This document shows, in pieces, positions 1-8,290 of a stretch of DNA of 64,000 nucleotides. Both the position numbers and the translations under genes were made by a program. The DNA comes from Paenibacillus bovis (GTDB lineage: Bacteria; Bacillota; Bacilli; Paenibacillales; Paenibacillaceae): positions 2,721,501-2,785,500 of the forward strand of contig NZ_CP013023.1 of the NCBI RefSeq assembly GCF_001421015.2, given 5' to 3'. The notes below the pieces were generated by a model, which made no database searches, was not told the DNA's origin, and saw only the letters and a program-made list of their open reading frames with translations. Positions within the stretch are counted from its first letter, which is position 1. Each line of letters starts with the position of its first letter.

Positions 1-419
1 TCAAAATCTCTGCCAATCCGGAGAAAGTAACGACTCCAGGCAGCAAAGATGTATACCGGATTATCAGTACCGGCAGCGGCAAGGCAATTGCCGATTATAT
101 CTGCTTCCCGAATGAGGACGAGCCGCGTGAAGGCAAACGACTCAAGCTGTTTAACCCGCTGCATCCGTATATCCGCAAATATGTGTCGGATTATCAGGCA
201 ATCGCTATGCTGGAGCCTGTGTTTGTCGAGGGTAAGCAAGTCTATGAACTGCCATCCCTGGATGAAATCAGAGCGTATCATCGCTCCCAGCTGGAGCAGT
301 TCTGGCCAGAGTATCTGCGCAAGCTGAACCCGGAAATTTATCGTGTGAATATCAGTCCCAAAGCCTGGGAAATGAAGCAAAAACTGATCGCCGAACATCT
401 GCCGCCGGAAGAAGCCTGA
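1..419 (+). CDS. pncB: Nicotinate phosphoribosyltransferase, C-terminal part (5' end outside window)
   Basis: The open frame starts before the window (first full codon at 3) and ends with TGA at 417-419, giving the last 138 residues. The segment contains KDVYRIIS, the GKAIADYI stretch and the closing EIYRVNISPKAWEMKQKLI, which I recognise as the C-terminal portion of Firmicute nicotinate phosphoribosyltransferases. This cytosolic enzyme converts nicotinate plus PRPP to nicotinate mononucleotide in NAD salvage. The active-site half lies upstream and cannot be checked here. A strong hairpin terminator follows at 587-621, so the gene ends its transcript. Confidence 0.8.
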   Translation, partial: KISANPEKVTTPGSKDVYRIISTGSGKAIADYICFPNEDEPREGKRLKLFNPLHPYIRKYVSDYQAIAMLEPVFVEGKQVYELPSLDEIRAYHRSQLEQFWPEYLRKLNPEIYRVNISPKAWEMKQKLIAEHLPPEEA

Positions 420-586
420 GCAGAACTCGCCTCGTTTCTTTGGCAGCATAGATGATAAAGTCTAGATATTTGCATGAATGGTATCGAAAAAGAATGCAGG
501 ATGGTCATCATTGTCCAGGCTATAAGCCAGTTCTTGCTTATAGCCAATTCTTGCCAGCGTTCCAATCAGGTATCATAGCTATTTAC

Positions 587-621
587 AAAACCTGTTTCTC
601 GAAAGAGGAGCAGGTTTTTCT
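587..621 (+). terminator. Intrinsic terminator after pncB
   Basis: AAAACCTG plus TTTCTC pairs with GAGGAG plus CAGGTTTT around a GAAA tetraloop, followed by a T-run. Two G-U pairs occur in the upper stem. It lies 168 bases past the pncB stop. Confidence 0.8.
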
Positions 622-848
622 GATTGAATCACTGCCTTAATCAAAGGGAATAGAAATGAATCAAAGTGTATGTTCTGCTGGCATACTATTTTTGGTTAAT
701 GTAATAAAAGGGTTTGCCGATGAGCTGATTGGATAGGTGCAGTACAGCAGATAATTTACTACGGTGTATGAGAAAGATTATAGGCGTATAGTAGCAAATA
801 GACTACACTGCTTGATAGACTCAAAGACAACAGAGAGGGTGGATCAGG

Positions 849-1859
849 ATGGAACAGACATTTCGTGCATATGTATTGGAGAAACAAGGTGAAGAAGTCA
901 CAGGCTCGATCCAGCAGTTAAGCGCTGATCAACTGCCTGAAGGTACAGTAACTGTAAAAGTATCCTACTCGGATGTTAATTATAAAGATGGACTTGCCAG
1001 CCGGACAGATGGCAAAGTGGTGAATGAATATCCATTTGTACCGGGCATTGATCTATCCGGTGAAGTAGTAAAATCTGAAGACAGTGCATTTCAACCCGGA
1101 GACCAAGTACTCTGTACCGGCTACAAGCTGGGAGTAAGCCACTATGGCGGTTACAGTGAATACGCCAGGGTCCCTGCAGAATGGCTGGTGAAGCTGCCAT
1201 CCGGTCTGAGTGCACAAGAAGCCATGATGATCGGTACAGCAGGCTTTACAGCTGCTTTATCTGTAGATGCACTCGTACAAGGAGGCGTACAGCCGCATGA
1301 TGGTCCGGTACTCGTAACCGGCGCAACCGGTGGCGTGGGTACAATGGCTGTATCTATCTTGAGCCGGTTAGGCTATGAGGTACATGCTTCCAGCGGCAAG
1401 GCGGAGCAGAGCGAATGGCTGCAAGAGCTGGGTGCCAGTCAAGTAGTAGCCAGACAGGAGACTGAACAACCTGTTAAGGGAGCACTCGGCAAAACAGCGT
1501 GGGCAGGCATTATTGATCCTACTGGTGGAGCTGCGCTTGGTGAACGGCTCAAGACAGTCAAGTATCGCGGTGTTGTTGCGGTATCCGGCAATACAGCAGG
1601 AGTAAAGTTTGAGAGCAGTGTATTTCCTTTTATCCTGCGCGGCGTACAATTAATTGGAATTGATTCGGTATTTTGTCCGGTAGATATCCGTCAGCGTATC
1701 TGGAATCAGCTGGCAGCGGACTGGAAGCCCGAAACAGCGCTGCAGCAGGGAATCACGGTATACGACATGGAAGAGATTCCCCAGGCACTGGCAACCGTAT
1801 TGGCAGGCCAGGCAGTAGGCAGACAGTTGATCCGTATCCATAGTCAGCCGGAAGCTTGA
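849..1859 (+). CDS. Zinc-free MDR family oxidoreductase, AcuI/YhdH (acrylyl-CoA reductase-like)
   Basis: A 336-residue medium-chain dehydrogenase/reductase. It has the N-terminal GroES-like fold with YSDVNYKDGLA and FVPGIDLSGEV, then a Rossmann domain with the dinucleotide motif GATGGVG near residues 158-164. These are typical of the YhdH/AcuI/YhfP group, which reduces acrylyl-CoA or small quinones with NADPH and lacks the structural and catalytic zinc ligands of alcohol dehydrogenases. Length matches the family (about 330). The start has a GAGAGGG ribosome binding site. A weak promoter TTGGAT-17-TAATTT lies at 729-757. It stands alone between terminators, so the physiological substrate is not indicated. 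Confidence 0.8.
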   Translation: MEQTFRAYVLEKQGEEVTGSIQQLSADQLPEGTVTVKVSYSDVNYKDGLASRTDGKVVNEYPFVPGIDLSGEVVKSEDSAFQPGDQVLCTGYKLGVSHYGGYSEYARVPAEWLVKLPSGLSAQEAMMIGTAGFTAALSVDALVQGGVQPHDGPVLVTGATGGVGTMAVSILSRLGYEVHASSGKAEQSEWLQELGASQVVARQETEQPVKGALGKTAWAGIIDPTGGAALGERLKTVKYRGVVAVSGNTAGVKFESSVFPFILRGVQLIGIDSVFCPVDIRQRIWNQLAADWKPETALQQGITVYDMEEIPQALATVLAGQAVGRQLIRIHSQPEA

Positions 1860-2012
1860 TCGCGCAGGCTACAGAAAATACAGAATAATGATGAGAGCAA
1901 ATCGTATTTATTGCTGATAAATAGCTGTATGAAGGGAAATCGGGTTTTGAAGATGCATGAGCATTCATGATTGGATAATTCCTATCCTATTGATACGGTG
2001 AATAAGCATAAC

Positions 2013-2110
2013 AAAACAGATAGGTAGCTGTGCAGCTGCCCTGTCATCGGTATAAAGTGATTAATATTCCGACAACAGAGTAGCGAGTACATGCTTTCCT
2101 ATCTGTTTTT
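2013..2110. terminator. Long-loop inverted repeat between convergent genes (candidate bidirectional terminator)
   Basis: AAAACAGATAGG at 2013-2024 is perfectly complementary to CCTATCTGTTTT at 2098-2109, with flanking A and T runs suited to termination on either strand. The 73-base loop contains a smaller stem-forming stretch near 2024-2040. It sits between the convergent oxidoreductase and moaB genes. The long loop makes it atypical. Confidence 0.5.
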
Positions 2111-2146
2111 ATGATGGAGTCTTGTTGGTTGCTGGCAATACCCAAT

Positions 2147-2659
2147 CTACTTTTTGTAAATTTCCCGCATCACATGACCCAGTTCCGGCAAAATGATTCG
2201 CTCCATAGCGAGCTTGACTGCACCGCGTGAACCTGGCATGGAAAAGACAGCCGTACGGCCCAGCGTTCCGGCAATCGCCCGACTCAGAATAGCAGCGGAG
2301 CCAATATCTTCGGCAAAACTCAAATAGCGGAAAATCTCGCCGAATCCCGGCAGCTCTTTGGTTAGCAGACTCTGTACCGCTTCGTAGGTAACATCGCGTG
2401 GCGCGATACCGGTACCTCCGGTCAGTAGAATGGCTTCCACGTCTTCACGCTCGGCATTATTGTGCAGCAGTTCGCGAATCTCCTGGTAATCGTCCTGGAC
2501 GATCCGGTAATCGACAACCTGGTAACCATGTTCGGTCAGCAAAGTCTGGAGCAGCTGACCGCCTGTATCTGTCTCGGGAGTGCGTGTATCGGAGACGGTA
2601 ATAACCATACATTTCACAGTATCAGGGGCTTCTGCCCGGTGTTCATCTACAGATCGCAT
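2147..2659 (-). CDS. moaB: Molybdenum cofactor biosynthesis protein, MoaB/MogA family
   Basis: A 170-residue single-domain MoCF-fold protein. The signature LLTGGTGIAPRDVTYEAV lies near residues 78-95, and the MPGSRGAVKLAMERIILPELGH stretch is the C-terminal family motif. Members adenylylate molybdopterin or bind it during molybdenum cofactor synthesis. Bacillus-type MoaB is about 170 residues, so it is full length. The ATG has AAAGGAG upstream on the minus strand. No other Moco genes are nearby, so it is a solitary copy here. Confidence 0.85.
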   Translation of the reverse strand: MRSVDEHRAEAPDTVKCMVITVSDTRTPETDTGGQLLQTLLTEHGYQVVDYRIVQDDYQEIRELLHNNAEREDVEAILLTGGTGIAPRDVTYEAVQSLLTKELPGFGEIFRYLSFAEDIGSAAILSRAIAGTLGRTAVFSMPGSRGAVKLAMERIILPELGHVMREIYKK

Positions 2660-3091
2660 AAGTGAATCAGCTCCTTTATTGGATCATATAACATATTTAT
2701 GAGAAATGGATATGCGGATAGATAGGTACGGAACACAATCTGCAAAACAGTTCTTTTATTTTAGCACATCCAGCCTGTTGACTGCATGGTTGTAAAATTC
2801 ACCGGACGGAGATAGACTTGTACAGTTTTGGCCAATATCCATAATGAATAGAGTTTTCCAGTCATCCTATTCTGGATATAAAATAGGGAGATGTATTCAA
2901 TTACTGTCTGTTTGCTTTATACTATTTATCAGCTGTTTATAAATAAGTCTGTAGTACAGGATAATTTAAAAGATACTGTTATACAGTACGCAGTACGCGA
3001 TAAAGAAAGTATCAACTGCCGTATACTTGCTGAACAAGGCATACGACAGATAATGATGATAGGCCTATTACAAAATTAATGGAGGTTGACA

Positions 3092-4132
3092 ATGACAACG
3101 CCTGTATATATTTTATCCGGATTTCTGGGAAGCGGGAAAACAACACTACTGCAGCAAATGCTGCAAAGCTGGCGCGATGAAGGCAAAACACCAGCCGTTA
3201 TTATGAATGAGATCGGTGATGTCAATCTGGATGGTATGATGCTGGATCAGGATGTAGCGATGGCTGAGCTGCTAAGTGGGTGCATTTGCTGTTCGAATCG
3301 GGTCGATCTGGGGCTTGAACTGTACAATCTGATGCAAAATGAACAACCCGACATGATCGTAATCGAAGCATCTGGCGTTGCCAATCCCATCGAAATTCTC
3401 GATGCGGTCACCGAGATTGCTCTGTATAATCCCCTCGAGCTGCGCAATTTGATTACGGTAGTGGATACTGCGCATCTATGGCAGCTGTATAAAGAACAGC
3501 AGGGCAAGACCTATCGGCTCATGCAGGAGCAGATTCGATCGGCATCCCTGCTTGTTCTTAACAAAAGTGATCTGGTCAGTCCCGAGCAGCTGGAGCAGGT
3601 GCAGAGTATTGTGCGTGGCTGGAATGCCTATGCTCCGGTTCATATTGCAGTGCGATGTAATGTGGATCGTTCGCAATACGAGCAGGAGGGCGCTTCGCTC
3701 AGTAGCGAACAAAATTCGAGCACCACGGCAGAACATGATGTACAAAGCTGCGCAATATGCAGTACTTCAGACTCGGCAGAACCGGTACATGATGAGACGA
3801 TAGCAGAACATGCTGGACACCGGCATATGCACCATTCGCATGAACACGTGATGGTGTATACGCATTATTTTCAGCAGCCGGTTAACAGCGAAGAATTCGA
3901 AAAAATCATTGCCAAGCTGCCTGCAGAAGTGTACCGTGCCAAAGGTATCCTGACGTTCAGTGATACGTCAAGCCGCTTCCTGTTCCAGTATGCCTACCGG
4001 CAGATGGATTTTATGAAAACGATACCTCAAAAACCGGTTCCGGATGTCGCTGTATTTATTGGAGAATATTTTGATAAACGACAGATCCAGGAACAATTGC
4101 TGACACTGGAGCGTCAAGCGACAGAATCCTGA
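3092..4132 (+). CDS. CobW/COG0523 G3E-family GTPase, putative metallochaperone
   Basis: A 346-residue protein with the P-loop GFLGSGKTT at residues 10-18, the family metal-binding CICC motif at residues 64-67, the IVIEASGVANP switch and LVLNKSD base-recognition motif, then a linker rich in Cys and His (CAIC, then HAGHRHMHHSHEH) and a CobW C-terminal domain. COG0523 proteins deliver metals, often zinc, to client enzymes using GTP. The His/Cys linker argues for direct metal binding, but the metal cannot be assigned. ATG 3092 is preferred over in-frame TTG 3086 because GGAGG at 3081-3085 abuts the TTG but lies six bases from the ATG. I see no Zur-box-like palindrome upstream. The Csp-like gene follows with no terminator between. 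Confidence 0.85.
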   Translation: MTTPVYILSGFLGSGKTTLLQQMLQSWRDEGKTPAVIMNEIGDVNLDGMMLDQDVAMAELLSGCICCSNRVDLGLELYNLMQNEQPDMIVIEASGVANPIEILDAVTEIALYNPLELRNLITVVDTAHLWQLYKEQQGKTYRLMQEQIRSASLLVLNKSDLVSPEQLEQVQSIVRGWNAYAPVHIAVRCNVDRSQYEQEGASLSSEQNSSTTAEHDVQSCAICSTSDSAEPVHDETIAEHAGHRHMHHSHEHVMVYTHYFQQPVNSEEFEKIIAKLPAEVYRAKGILTFSDTSSRFLFQYAYRQMDFMKTIPQKPVPDVAVFIGEYFDKRQIQEQLLTLERQATES

Positions 4133-4140
4133 TCACGTCT

Positions 4141-4249
4141 TCGTTTCAATTTTGCCTGTCCCGGGGTAATAGTTCAATAACCAAACGCTGAGGCCGGACA
4201 ACGGCGCAGAAACAAACTGGCTGACACCAGATTGACCAAAATTGAACGA
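4141..4249 (+). other. Inverted repeat spanning the leader of the Cys-rich gene
   Basis: TCGTTTCAATTTTG at 4141-4154 is nearly complementary to CAAAATTGAACGA at 4237-4249 (one extra T), enclosing about 80 bases. The enclosed sequence has smaller stems such as CTGG-CCAG. It occupies most of the gap between the CobW-like and Csp-like genes and ends just before the Shine-Dalgarno GGAGG. I do not recognise a riboswitch class. Confidence 0.35.
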
Positions 4250-4266
4250 CTCGGGAGGCTGTTATC

Positions 4267-4614
4267 ATGTCAACACCACAACAATATCATTCGTATATCG
4301 AGGCATGTGTAGAAGCAATGAATGCCTGCAATATTTCTTATATTTCCAACCTCAAGGAATATGATCTGGAGAAGTTGTGCGATTGCATTCGTATCAACCG
4401 GGATTGTGCAGAGATTTGCTCCTTTACAGCACAGGCATTGAGCCAGGGAAGCATCTTCGCTGCCGAAATCGCCGAAGTGTGCGCCAAAGCCTGCGAAGCT
4501 TGTATTGATGAATGCCAGAAGCATCCGCAAACGCATTGCCAGGAATGTGTAGAGGCATGCCGCCGCTGCGCCCAAATGTGCAGAGAACTGATGGAAATGA
4601 AAGTTCCTGTATAA
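4267..4614 (+). CDS. Four-helix-bundle copper storage-like protein (Csp/DUF326 type)
   Basis: A 115-residue protein with 15 cysteines, mostly as CxxxC or CxxC pairs on predicted helices (EACVEAMNAC, CAEIC, CAKACEACIDEC, CQECVEACRRCAQMC). This is the pattern of the four-helix-bundle copper-binding proteins (Csp family), whose Cys-lined core holds many Cu(I) ions. There is no signal peptide or Tat motif, so it resembles the cytosolic Csp3 type rather than exported Csp1. The start has GGGAGG upstream. It follows the CobW-type GTPase in the same direction, suggesting a metal-handling pair, though that is inferred from position only. A strong terminator follows. Confidence 0.75.
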   Translation: MSTPQQYHSYIEACVEAMNACNISYISNLKEYDLEKLCDCIRINRDCAEICSFTAQALSQGSIFAAEIAEVCAKACEACIDECQKHPQTHCQECVEACRRCAQMCRELMEMKVPV

Positions 4615-4673
4615 AAAAGCAGGGCTGTCTACATAGGAGTGTGCCTTTCCTGCGGGACAGCGCATTGATTATT

Positions 4674-4707
4674 GAAAGCTGCTATCTTTATTGATGGCAG
4701 CTTTTTT
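4674..4707 (+). terminator. Intrinsic terminator after the Csp-like gene
   Basis: AAAGCTGCTATC pairs with GATGGCAGCTTT around a 6-base loop, followed by TTTTTT. Twelve pairs, one of them G-U type. Confidence 0.85.
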
Positions 4708-4762
4708 ATATGACAAGAAAATCAATGTGAATAAAAAGGGAAAAGCGAATTTCAAAAAAAGG

Positions 4763-4791
4763 TTGCCTGTCTGCAGGTTGCCCGATATAAT
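4763..4791 (+). promoter_or_regulatory. Sigma-A type promoter for the argS leader
   Basis: TTGCCT at 4763-4768 and a perfect TATAAT at 4786-4791 are separated by 17 bases. It lies about 55 bases before the first T-box stem, with transcription expected to begin near 4798. Confidence 0.7.
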
Positions 4792-4844
4792 ACTGCTAAC
4801 TTGCATATGACTCTTCCAGATTGTTATTTTATCCAATTACATAA

Positions 4845-5148
4845 AAAATCTATGAACAGGAGAGTAGGTACAGTCTCCATTCTTCAAGCGAGCCGGGATG
4901 GTGGGAGCCGGTAGAATGCCTTCGCCGAAGCGCACCTGTGAGATGATTCGTCCAAAGCAGCAGTATGCCGTAGAGCAGCTAATGTGCATAGGCGAATCCG
5001 GTCCGACACCGTTATCGTATTCGAGTGACAATCCGGCAGCTCAAGGAACTTTATCCGTAAGATGCTGGTTGTACCAAGAGTGGTACCGCGGGAACAGTAA
5101 TCGATGCTCTCGTCTCTTAAGCTTTGGCTTGAGGGACGGGAGTTTTTT
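4845..5148 (+). ncRNA. T-box leader (arginine type) controlling argS
   Basis: The conserved T-box sequence AGAGTGGTACCGCGGG is at 5077-5092. It is followed by a terminator whose stem (5107-5122 with 5127-5142, loop TTTG) ends in TTTTTT. Upstream, stem I shows the AGTA element near 4861 and the distal loop GCGAGCCGGGATGGTGGGAG. The lower stem ACAGG pairs with CCTGT, and CGC at 4931-4933 sits at the expected specifier position on the 3' side. CGC is an arginine codon, consistent with the downstream gene. Uncharged tRNA-Arg should favour the antiterminator and read-through. Confidence 0.93.
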
Positions 5149-5176
5149 GATATGTAAAAATAAAAGGAGCGTATAC

Positions 5177-6946
5177 ATGATGAGTACAGTAGGATTATTT
5201 GTTAAAGAAGCAGCAGAAATGCTGCAAAAAGTGACCGATATCGATACGGCTGAGCTGACCCGGCTGCTGGAGACACCGCCATCAGTAGCGATGGGGGATC
5301 TGGCTTTTCCATGCTTTACGCTGGCCAAATCCTGGCGCCGTGCTCCGCAGCAGATTGCTGCCGAGCTGTGCAGCCGGATCAGCGAGCAGCCGGACTATGC
5401 ACATATTCAGGTATCTGCTGCCGGCGCATACGTAAATATGCACTGGGATCGGACAGCATGCAGTAAGTCTCTACTGGAACAGATTAGCCAAGAGCAGCAT
5501 TATCAACTGCACACAGGTCAAGGACAACGTATTATTATCGATATGTCTTCGCCTAATATTGCCAAGCCGTTTGGAGTCGGACATCTGCGCTCTACTGTAA
5601 TTGGCGCAGCATTGTATCGTTTATATCGTGCTGCTGGATATGACCCTGTACGTGTCAATCATATCGGTGATTGGGGTACCCAGTTTGGCAAGCAGATCAC
5701 TGCACATCTGCGGTGGAGTGATCCTGTACAAATGGAGCAGAATCCGATCGGAGAAGCCCTTCGTGTATATATCAAATTTCATGATGAAGCAGCAGAGCAT
5801 CCAGAGCTGGAGGATGAAGCACGTGACTGGTTTCGCAAGCTGGAAAATGGAGATGCCCAGGCACTGGAATTGTGGCGTTACTTTGTAGATGTGAGCATGG
5901 CGTCACTGGATCGGATGTATGAGCGCCTGGGTGTGGAATTCGATGCGGTACTGGGTGAGAGCTTTTATAATGATAAAATGCCTGCGGTTGTAGATCGTCT
6001 GCGTGAGCTGAATCTGCTGGAGGAAAGCGATGGAGCTCTGGTCGTTCGCCTGGATGAACAGGATATGCCTCCATGTCTGATTATCAAATCTGATGGTACC
6101 ACCATCTATCCGACCCGCGATCTAGCAACAGCTATTTATCGCAAGGAAGTGATGGAGGGCGACCGTCTCGTCTATGTAGTGGGTGGTGAACAGACGCTAC
6201 ATTTCCGTCAGGTATTTGCCGTACTGCGCAAAATGGGTTTGGATTGGGCAGAAGATTGCATACATGTGCCTTTTGGTCTGATGAAAGTAAATGGCAAAAA
6301 AATGTCTACACGCAAAGGGAAAGTTGTATTTCTGGAAGAAGTACTGGATGAGGCAGTGCAGCAGGCAGCCCGCATTATCGAAGAAAAAAATCCGGAATTG
6401 CCAAACAAAGAAGAGGTGGCTCGGCAGGTCGGCGTAGGCGCCATCATTTTTAATGATCTCAAAAATAATCGTCAAAATGAGATCGATTTCTCGCTGGAGG
6501 AAGCGGTAAGCTTTGAAGGAGAGACCGGCCCTTATGTACAGTACGCTTATGCCCGGATTCAAAGTATTCTGCGGCGTGCTGCGCAGCATACGGCAGCTAA
6601 TGAATTGCCGGCGGGTATTGAACAGCATTCCACGCAGGATCAGTCTGATCCTGCAGCTACAGTAGAAGAACCCTCAGGTTGGACGGATAGTGCCTGGGAG
6701 CTGCTCTGCCATCTGGCCGGCTATGACAGCGAACTGGAACGGGCGGTTCGGCTGCATGAGCCTTCGATTATGGCGAGATATGCACTGCAGACGGCCAGAT
6801 TGTTCAATCAATTTTACAGTCATAATCGTATTCTGGACAGTTCGCCTGTCTGGCGTGAACAACGTCTGGAACTAAGCCGTCAGACGGGTGAATATCTGGC
6901 TCGTTTAATGGAACTGCTGGGTATGAAAGCACCACAGCAAATGTAA
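5177..6946 (+). CDS. argS: Arginyl-tRNA synthetase
   Basis: A 589-residue class I aminoacyl-tRNA synthetase, the usual bacterial length. It has the N-terminal Arg-RS additional domain, the HIGH-equivalent in SPNIAKPFGVGHLRST, the KMSKS-equivalent KKMSTRKGKVV, and the all-helical anticodon-binding domain with the QYAYARIQSILRRA segment. It charges tRNA-Arg in the cytosol. The frame stays open back to 4898, but that stretch is the T-box leader. The true start is ATG 5177 after AAAAGGAG (or the adjacent ATG 5180). Expression is governed by the T-box. An extra acidic insertion around residues 480-500 (AGIEQHSTQDQSDPAATVEE) may be a lineage-specific linker. Confidence 0.95.
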   Translation: MMSTVGLFVKEAAEMLQKVTDIDTAELTRLLETPPSVAMGDLAFPCFTLAKSWRRAPQQIAAELCSRISEQPDYAHIQVSAAGAYVNMHWDRTACSKSLLEQISQEQHYQLHTGQGQRIIIDMSSPNIAKPFGVGHLRSTVIGAALYRLYRAAGYDPVRVNHIGDWGTQFGKQITAHLRWSDPVQMEQNPIGEALRVYIKFHDEAAEHPELEDEARDWFRKLENGDAQALELWRYFVDVSMASLDRMYERLGVEFDAVLGESFYNDKMPAVVDRLRELNLLEESDGALVVRLDEQDMPPCLIIKSDGTTIYPTRDLATAIYRKEVMEGDRLVYVVGGEQTLHFRQVFAVLRKMGLDWAEDCIHVPFGLMKVNGKKMSTRKGKVVFLEEVLDEAVQQAARIIEEKNPELPNKEEVARQVGVGAIIFNDLKNNRQNEIDFSLEEAVSFEGETGPYVQYAYARIQSILRRAAQHTAANELPAGIEQHSTQDQSDPAATVEEPSGWTDSAWELLCHLAGYDSELERAVRLHEPSIMARYALQTARLFNQFYSHNRILDSSPVWREQRLELSRQTGEYLARLMELLGMKAPQQM

Positions 6947-7071
6947 CTCTACAGGATATCCGCAACCATTTGGCGTTGCCTTGCGTCTGTGATAGTGAAG
7001 GTTCACCGGGAAGTGTGATTTGCCGGTGTACAGAAAACTAACCTGATTATCTATATGATGGAGGGAATAAT

Positions 7072-7983
7072 ATGTGGAATTCGAAAAAGAAAACAGCAGC
7101 GCTGTTAGCATTATCCTGTGCACTTGCAGGCGGCGGAGTAGCTGCCGCAGCAGCATTCTCTGATGTGCAAGGTTCCAATAACCAGTCAATTGTCAGTTCT
7201 TTGCAGGAAAAAGGAATTATTAACGGGGTGACCGCTACTCAGTTCAAACCGAATCAGCAGTTGACCCAGCCACAGGCGATCCAGATGCTGGTTAACGCAT
7301 TTGATATGAAAGGTCCCGAGACAGCTTCCGGACAAGCATGGTATACAGAAGCCGTAGCAGCTGCTCGTGCCAATGAGCTGTCTATTCCGGCCAATTTGAA
7401 GGCTTCCGCGCCGGTTACACGCGAGCAATTCGCGATCTGGCTGCATCAGGCGATTAATACAACCGGACAGTACCCAACTACCAAAATGATGATCATTTTC
7501 AAAGATCAGAGCAGCATCAGCAAAGAAGCTTCCAATGCGATCCAGGATCTGGCCAATATGAATGTAATCCCGCGCAGCTCGGTCGGTCAGGAATTTAAGC
7601 CTAAAGAGGCTATTACACGCTTGGATGCTGCTAAATGGGTCTACAGTGCAGTTGAAATGGTAGAACGCCATAACCAGCCGCAAGCAGGTGACGATACCAG
7701 CACTTCACCACAACCATCGGAAGGTGAGCAAATGGCCAATACTCCTGAAATGAGCATCAGCAGCACAGCAGACGGCAAGCAAAAAGTTACGCTGCATGTA
7801 GAACTGCCAAATCCCGGTTACAATCTAAAGATTGATAATGTGAAATTGACTGACGACAAGCGGGCGATTATCAGCTATTCCCTGCAGCAGCCAGAGCCGG
7901 GTATGATGTATCCGCAGGTGATTACCGAAGGTACGGCTGCAACGATTATTCCGGCAGGCTATACACCAGAGCTGGTTAAATAA
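7072..7983 (+). CDS. Secreted SLH-domain protein with C-terminal PrcB-like domain
   Basis: A 303-residue exported protein. The N-terminus has KKK followed by a hydrophobic stretch and AAAAA, a Sec signal peptide. Two to three S-layer-homology repeats follow (FSDVQG...IINGVTATQFKPNQQLTQPQAIQML, then FKDQSSISKEASNAIQDLANMNVI...FKPKEAITRLDAAKWVYSA), which usually anchor proteins to pyruvylated wall polymers. After a Ser/Pro/Glu-rich linker near residue 205, the last 80 residues (PGYNLKIDNVKLTDDKRAIISYSL...VITEG) resemble PrcB-type C-terminal domains, a tentative match. The start has GGAGG upstream. A hairpin terminator lies at 8108-8151. Confidence 0.75.
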   Translation: MWNSKKKTAALLALSCALAGGGVAAAAAFSDVQGSNNQSIVSSLQEKGIINGVTATQFKPNQQLTQPQAIQMLVNAFDMKGPETASGQAWYTEAVAAARANELSIPANLKASAPVTREQFAIWLHQAINTTGQYPTTKMMIIFKDQSSISKEASNAIQDLANMNVIPRSSVGQEFKPKEAITRLDAAKWVYSAVEMVERHNQPQAGDDTSTSPQPSEGEQMANTPEMSISSTADGKQKVTLHVELPNPGYNLKIDNVKLTDDKRAIISYSLQQPEPGMMYPQVITEGTAATIIPAGYTPELVK

Positions 7984-8107
7984 TTAAGCAGTCGACAGAT
8001 ACAAGAAATGATGAGCACGGTATATATCCTTTTACCTGTATCCTGAAATAATATCGATTACAAAGCACATTACAGGAAATACACCGTGTAATCATTAGAA
8101 GTACAAC

Positions 8108-8151
8108 CAAAAAACCTTGAGGAGCGCAATAGCTCTTCAAGGTTTTTTTGG
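8108..8151. terminator. Bidirectional intrinsic terminator
   Basis: AAAAACCTTGAGGAGC pairs with GCTCTTCAAGGTTTTT around a 6-base loop. A-run before and T-run after allow termination from both sides. It separates the SLH gene from the convergent permease gene. Confidence 0.85.
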
Positions 8152-8290
8152 TCTGTTTACTTTGCCAATTGAAAGAGTAGTTCTTAAATATTGTTATTTC
8201 GGCTATTGATGGTGTTGTGACAAATGTAGTGACAGACGTAGTGAAAGTCACAACGATATAAAGCAATAAAAGGCTGCTGACGAACGAATA

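Noticed and set aside
452..640. 62-codon frame after pncB
   Set aside because: No ribosome binding site and it runs through the pncB terminator hairpin.
4898..5176. In-frame extension of argS by 93 codons
   Set aside because: This stretch is the T-box leader (T-box sequence and terminator inside it); the ribosome binding site AAAAGGAG points to ATG 5177.
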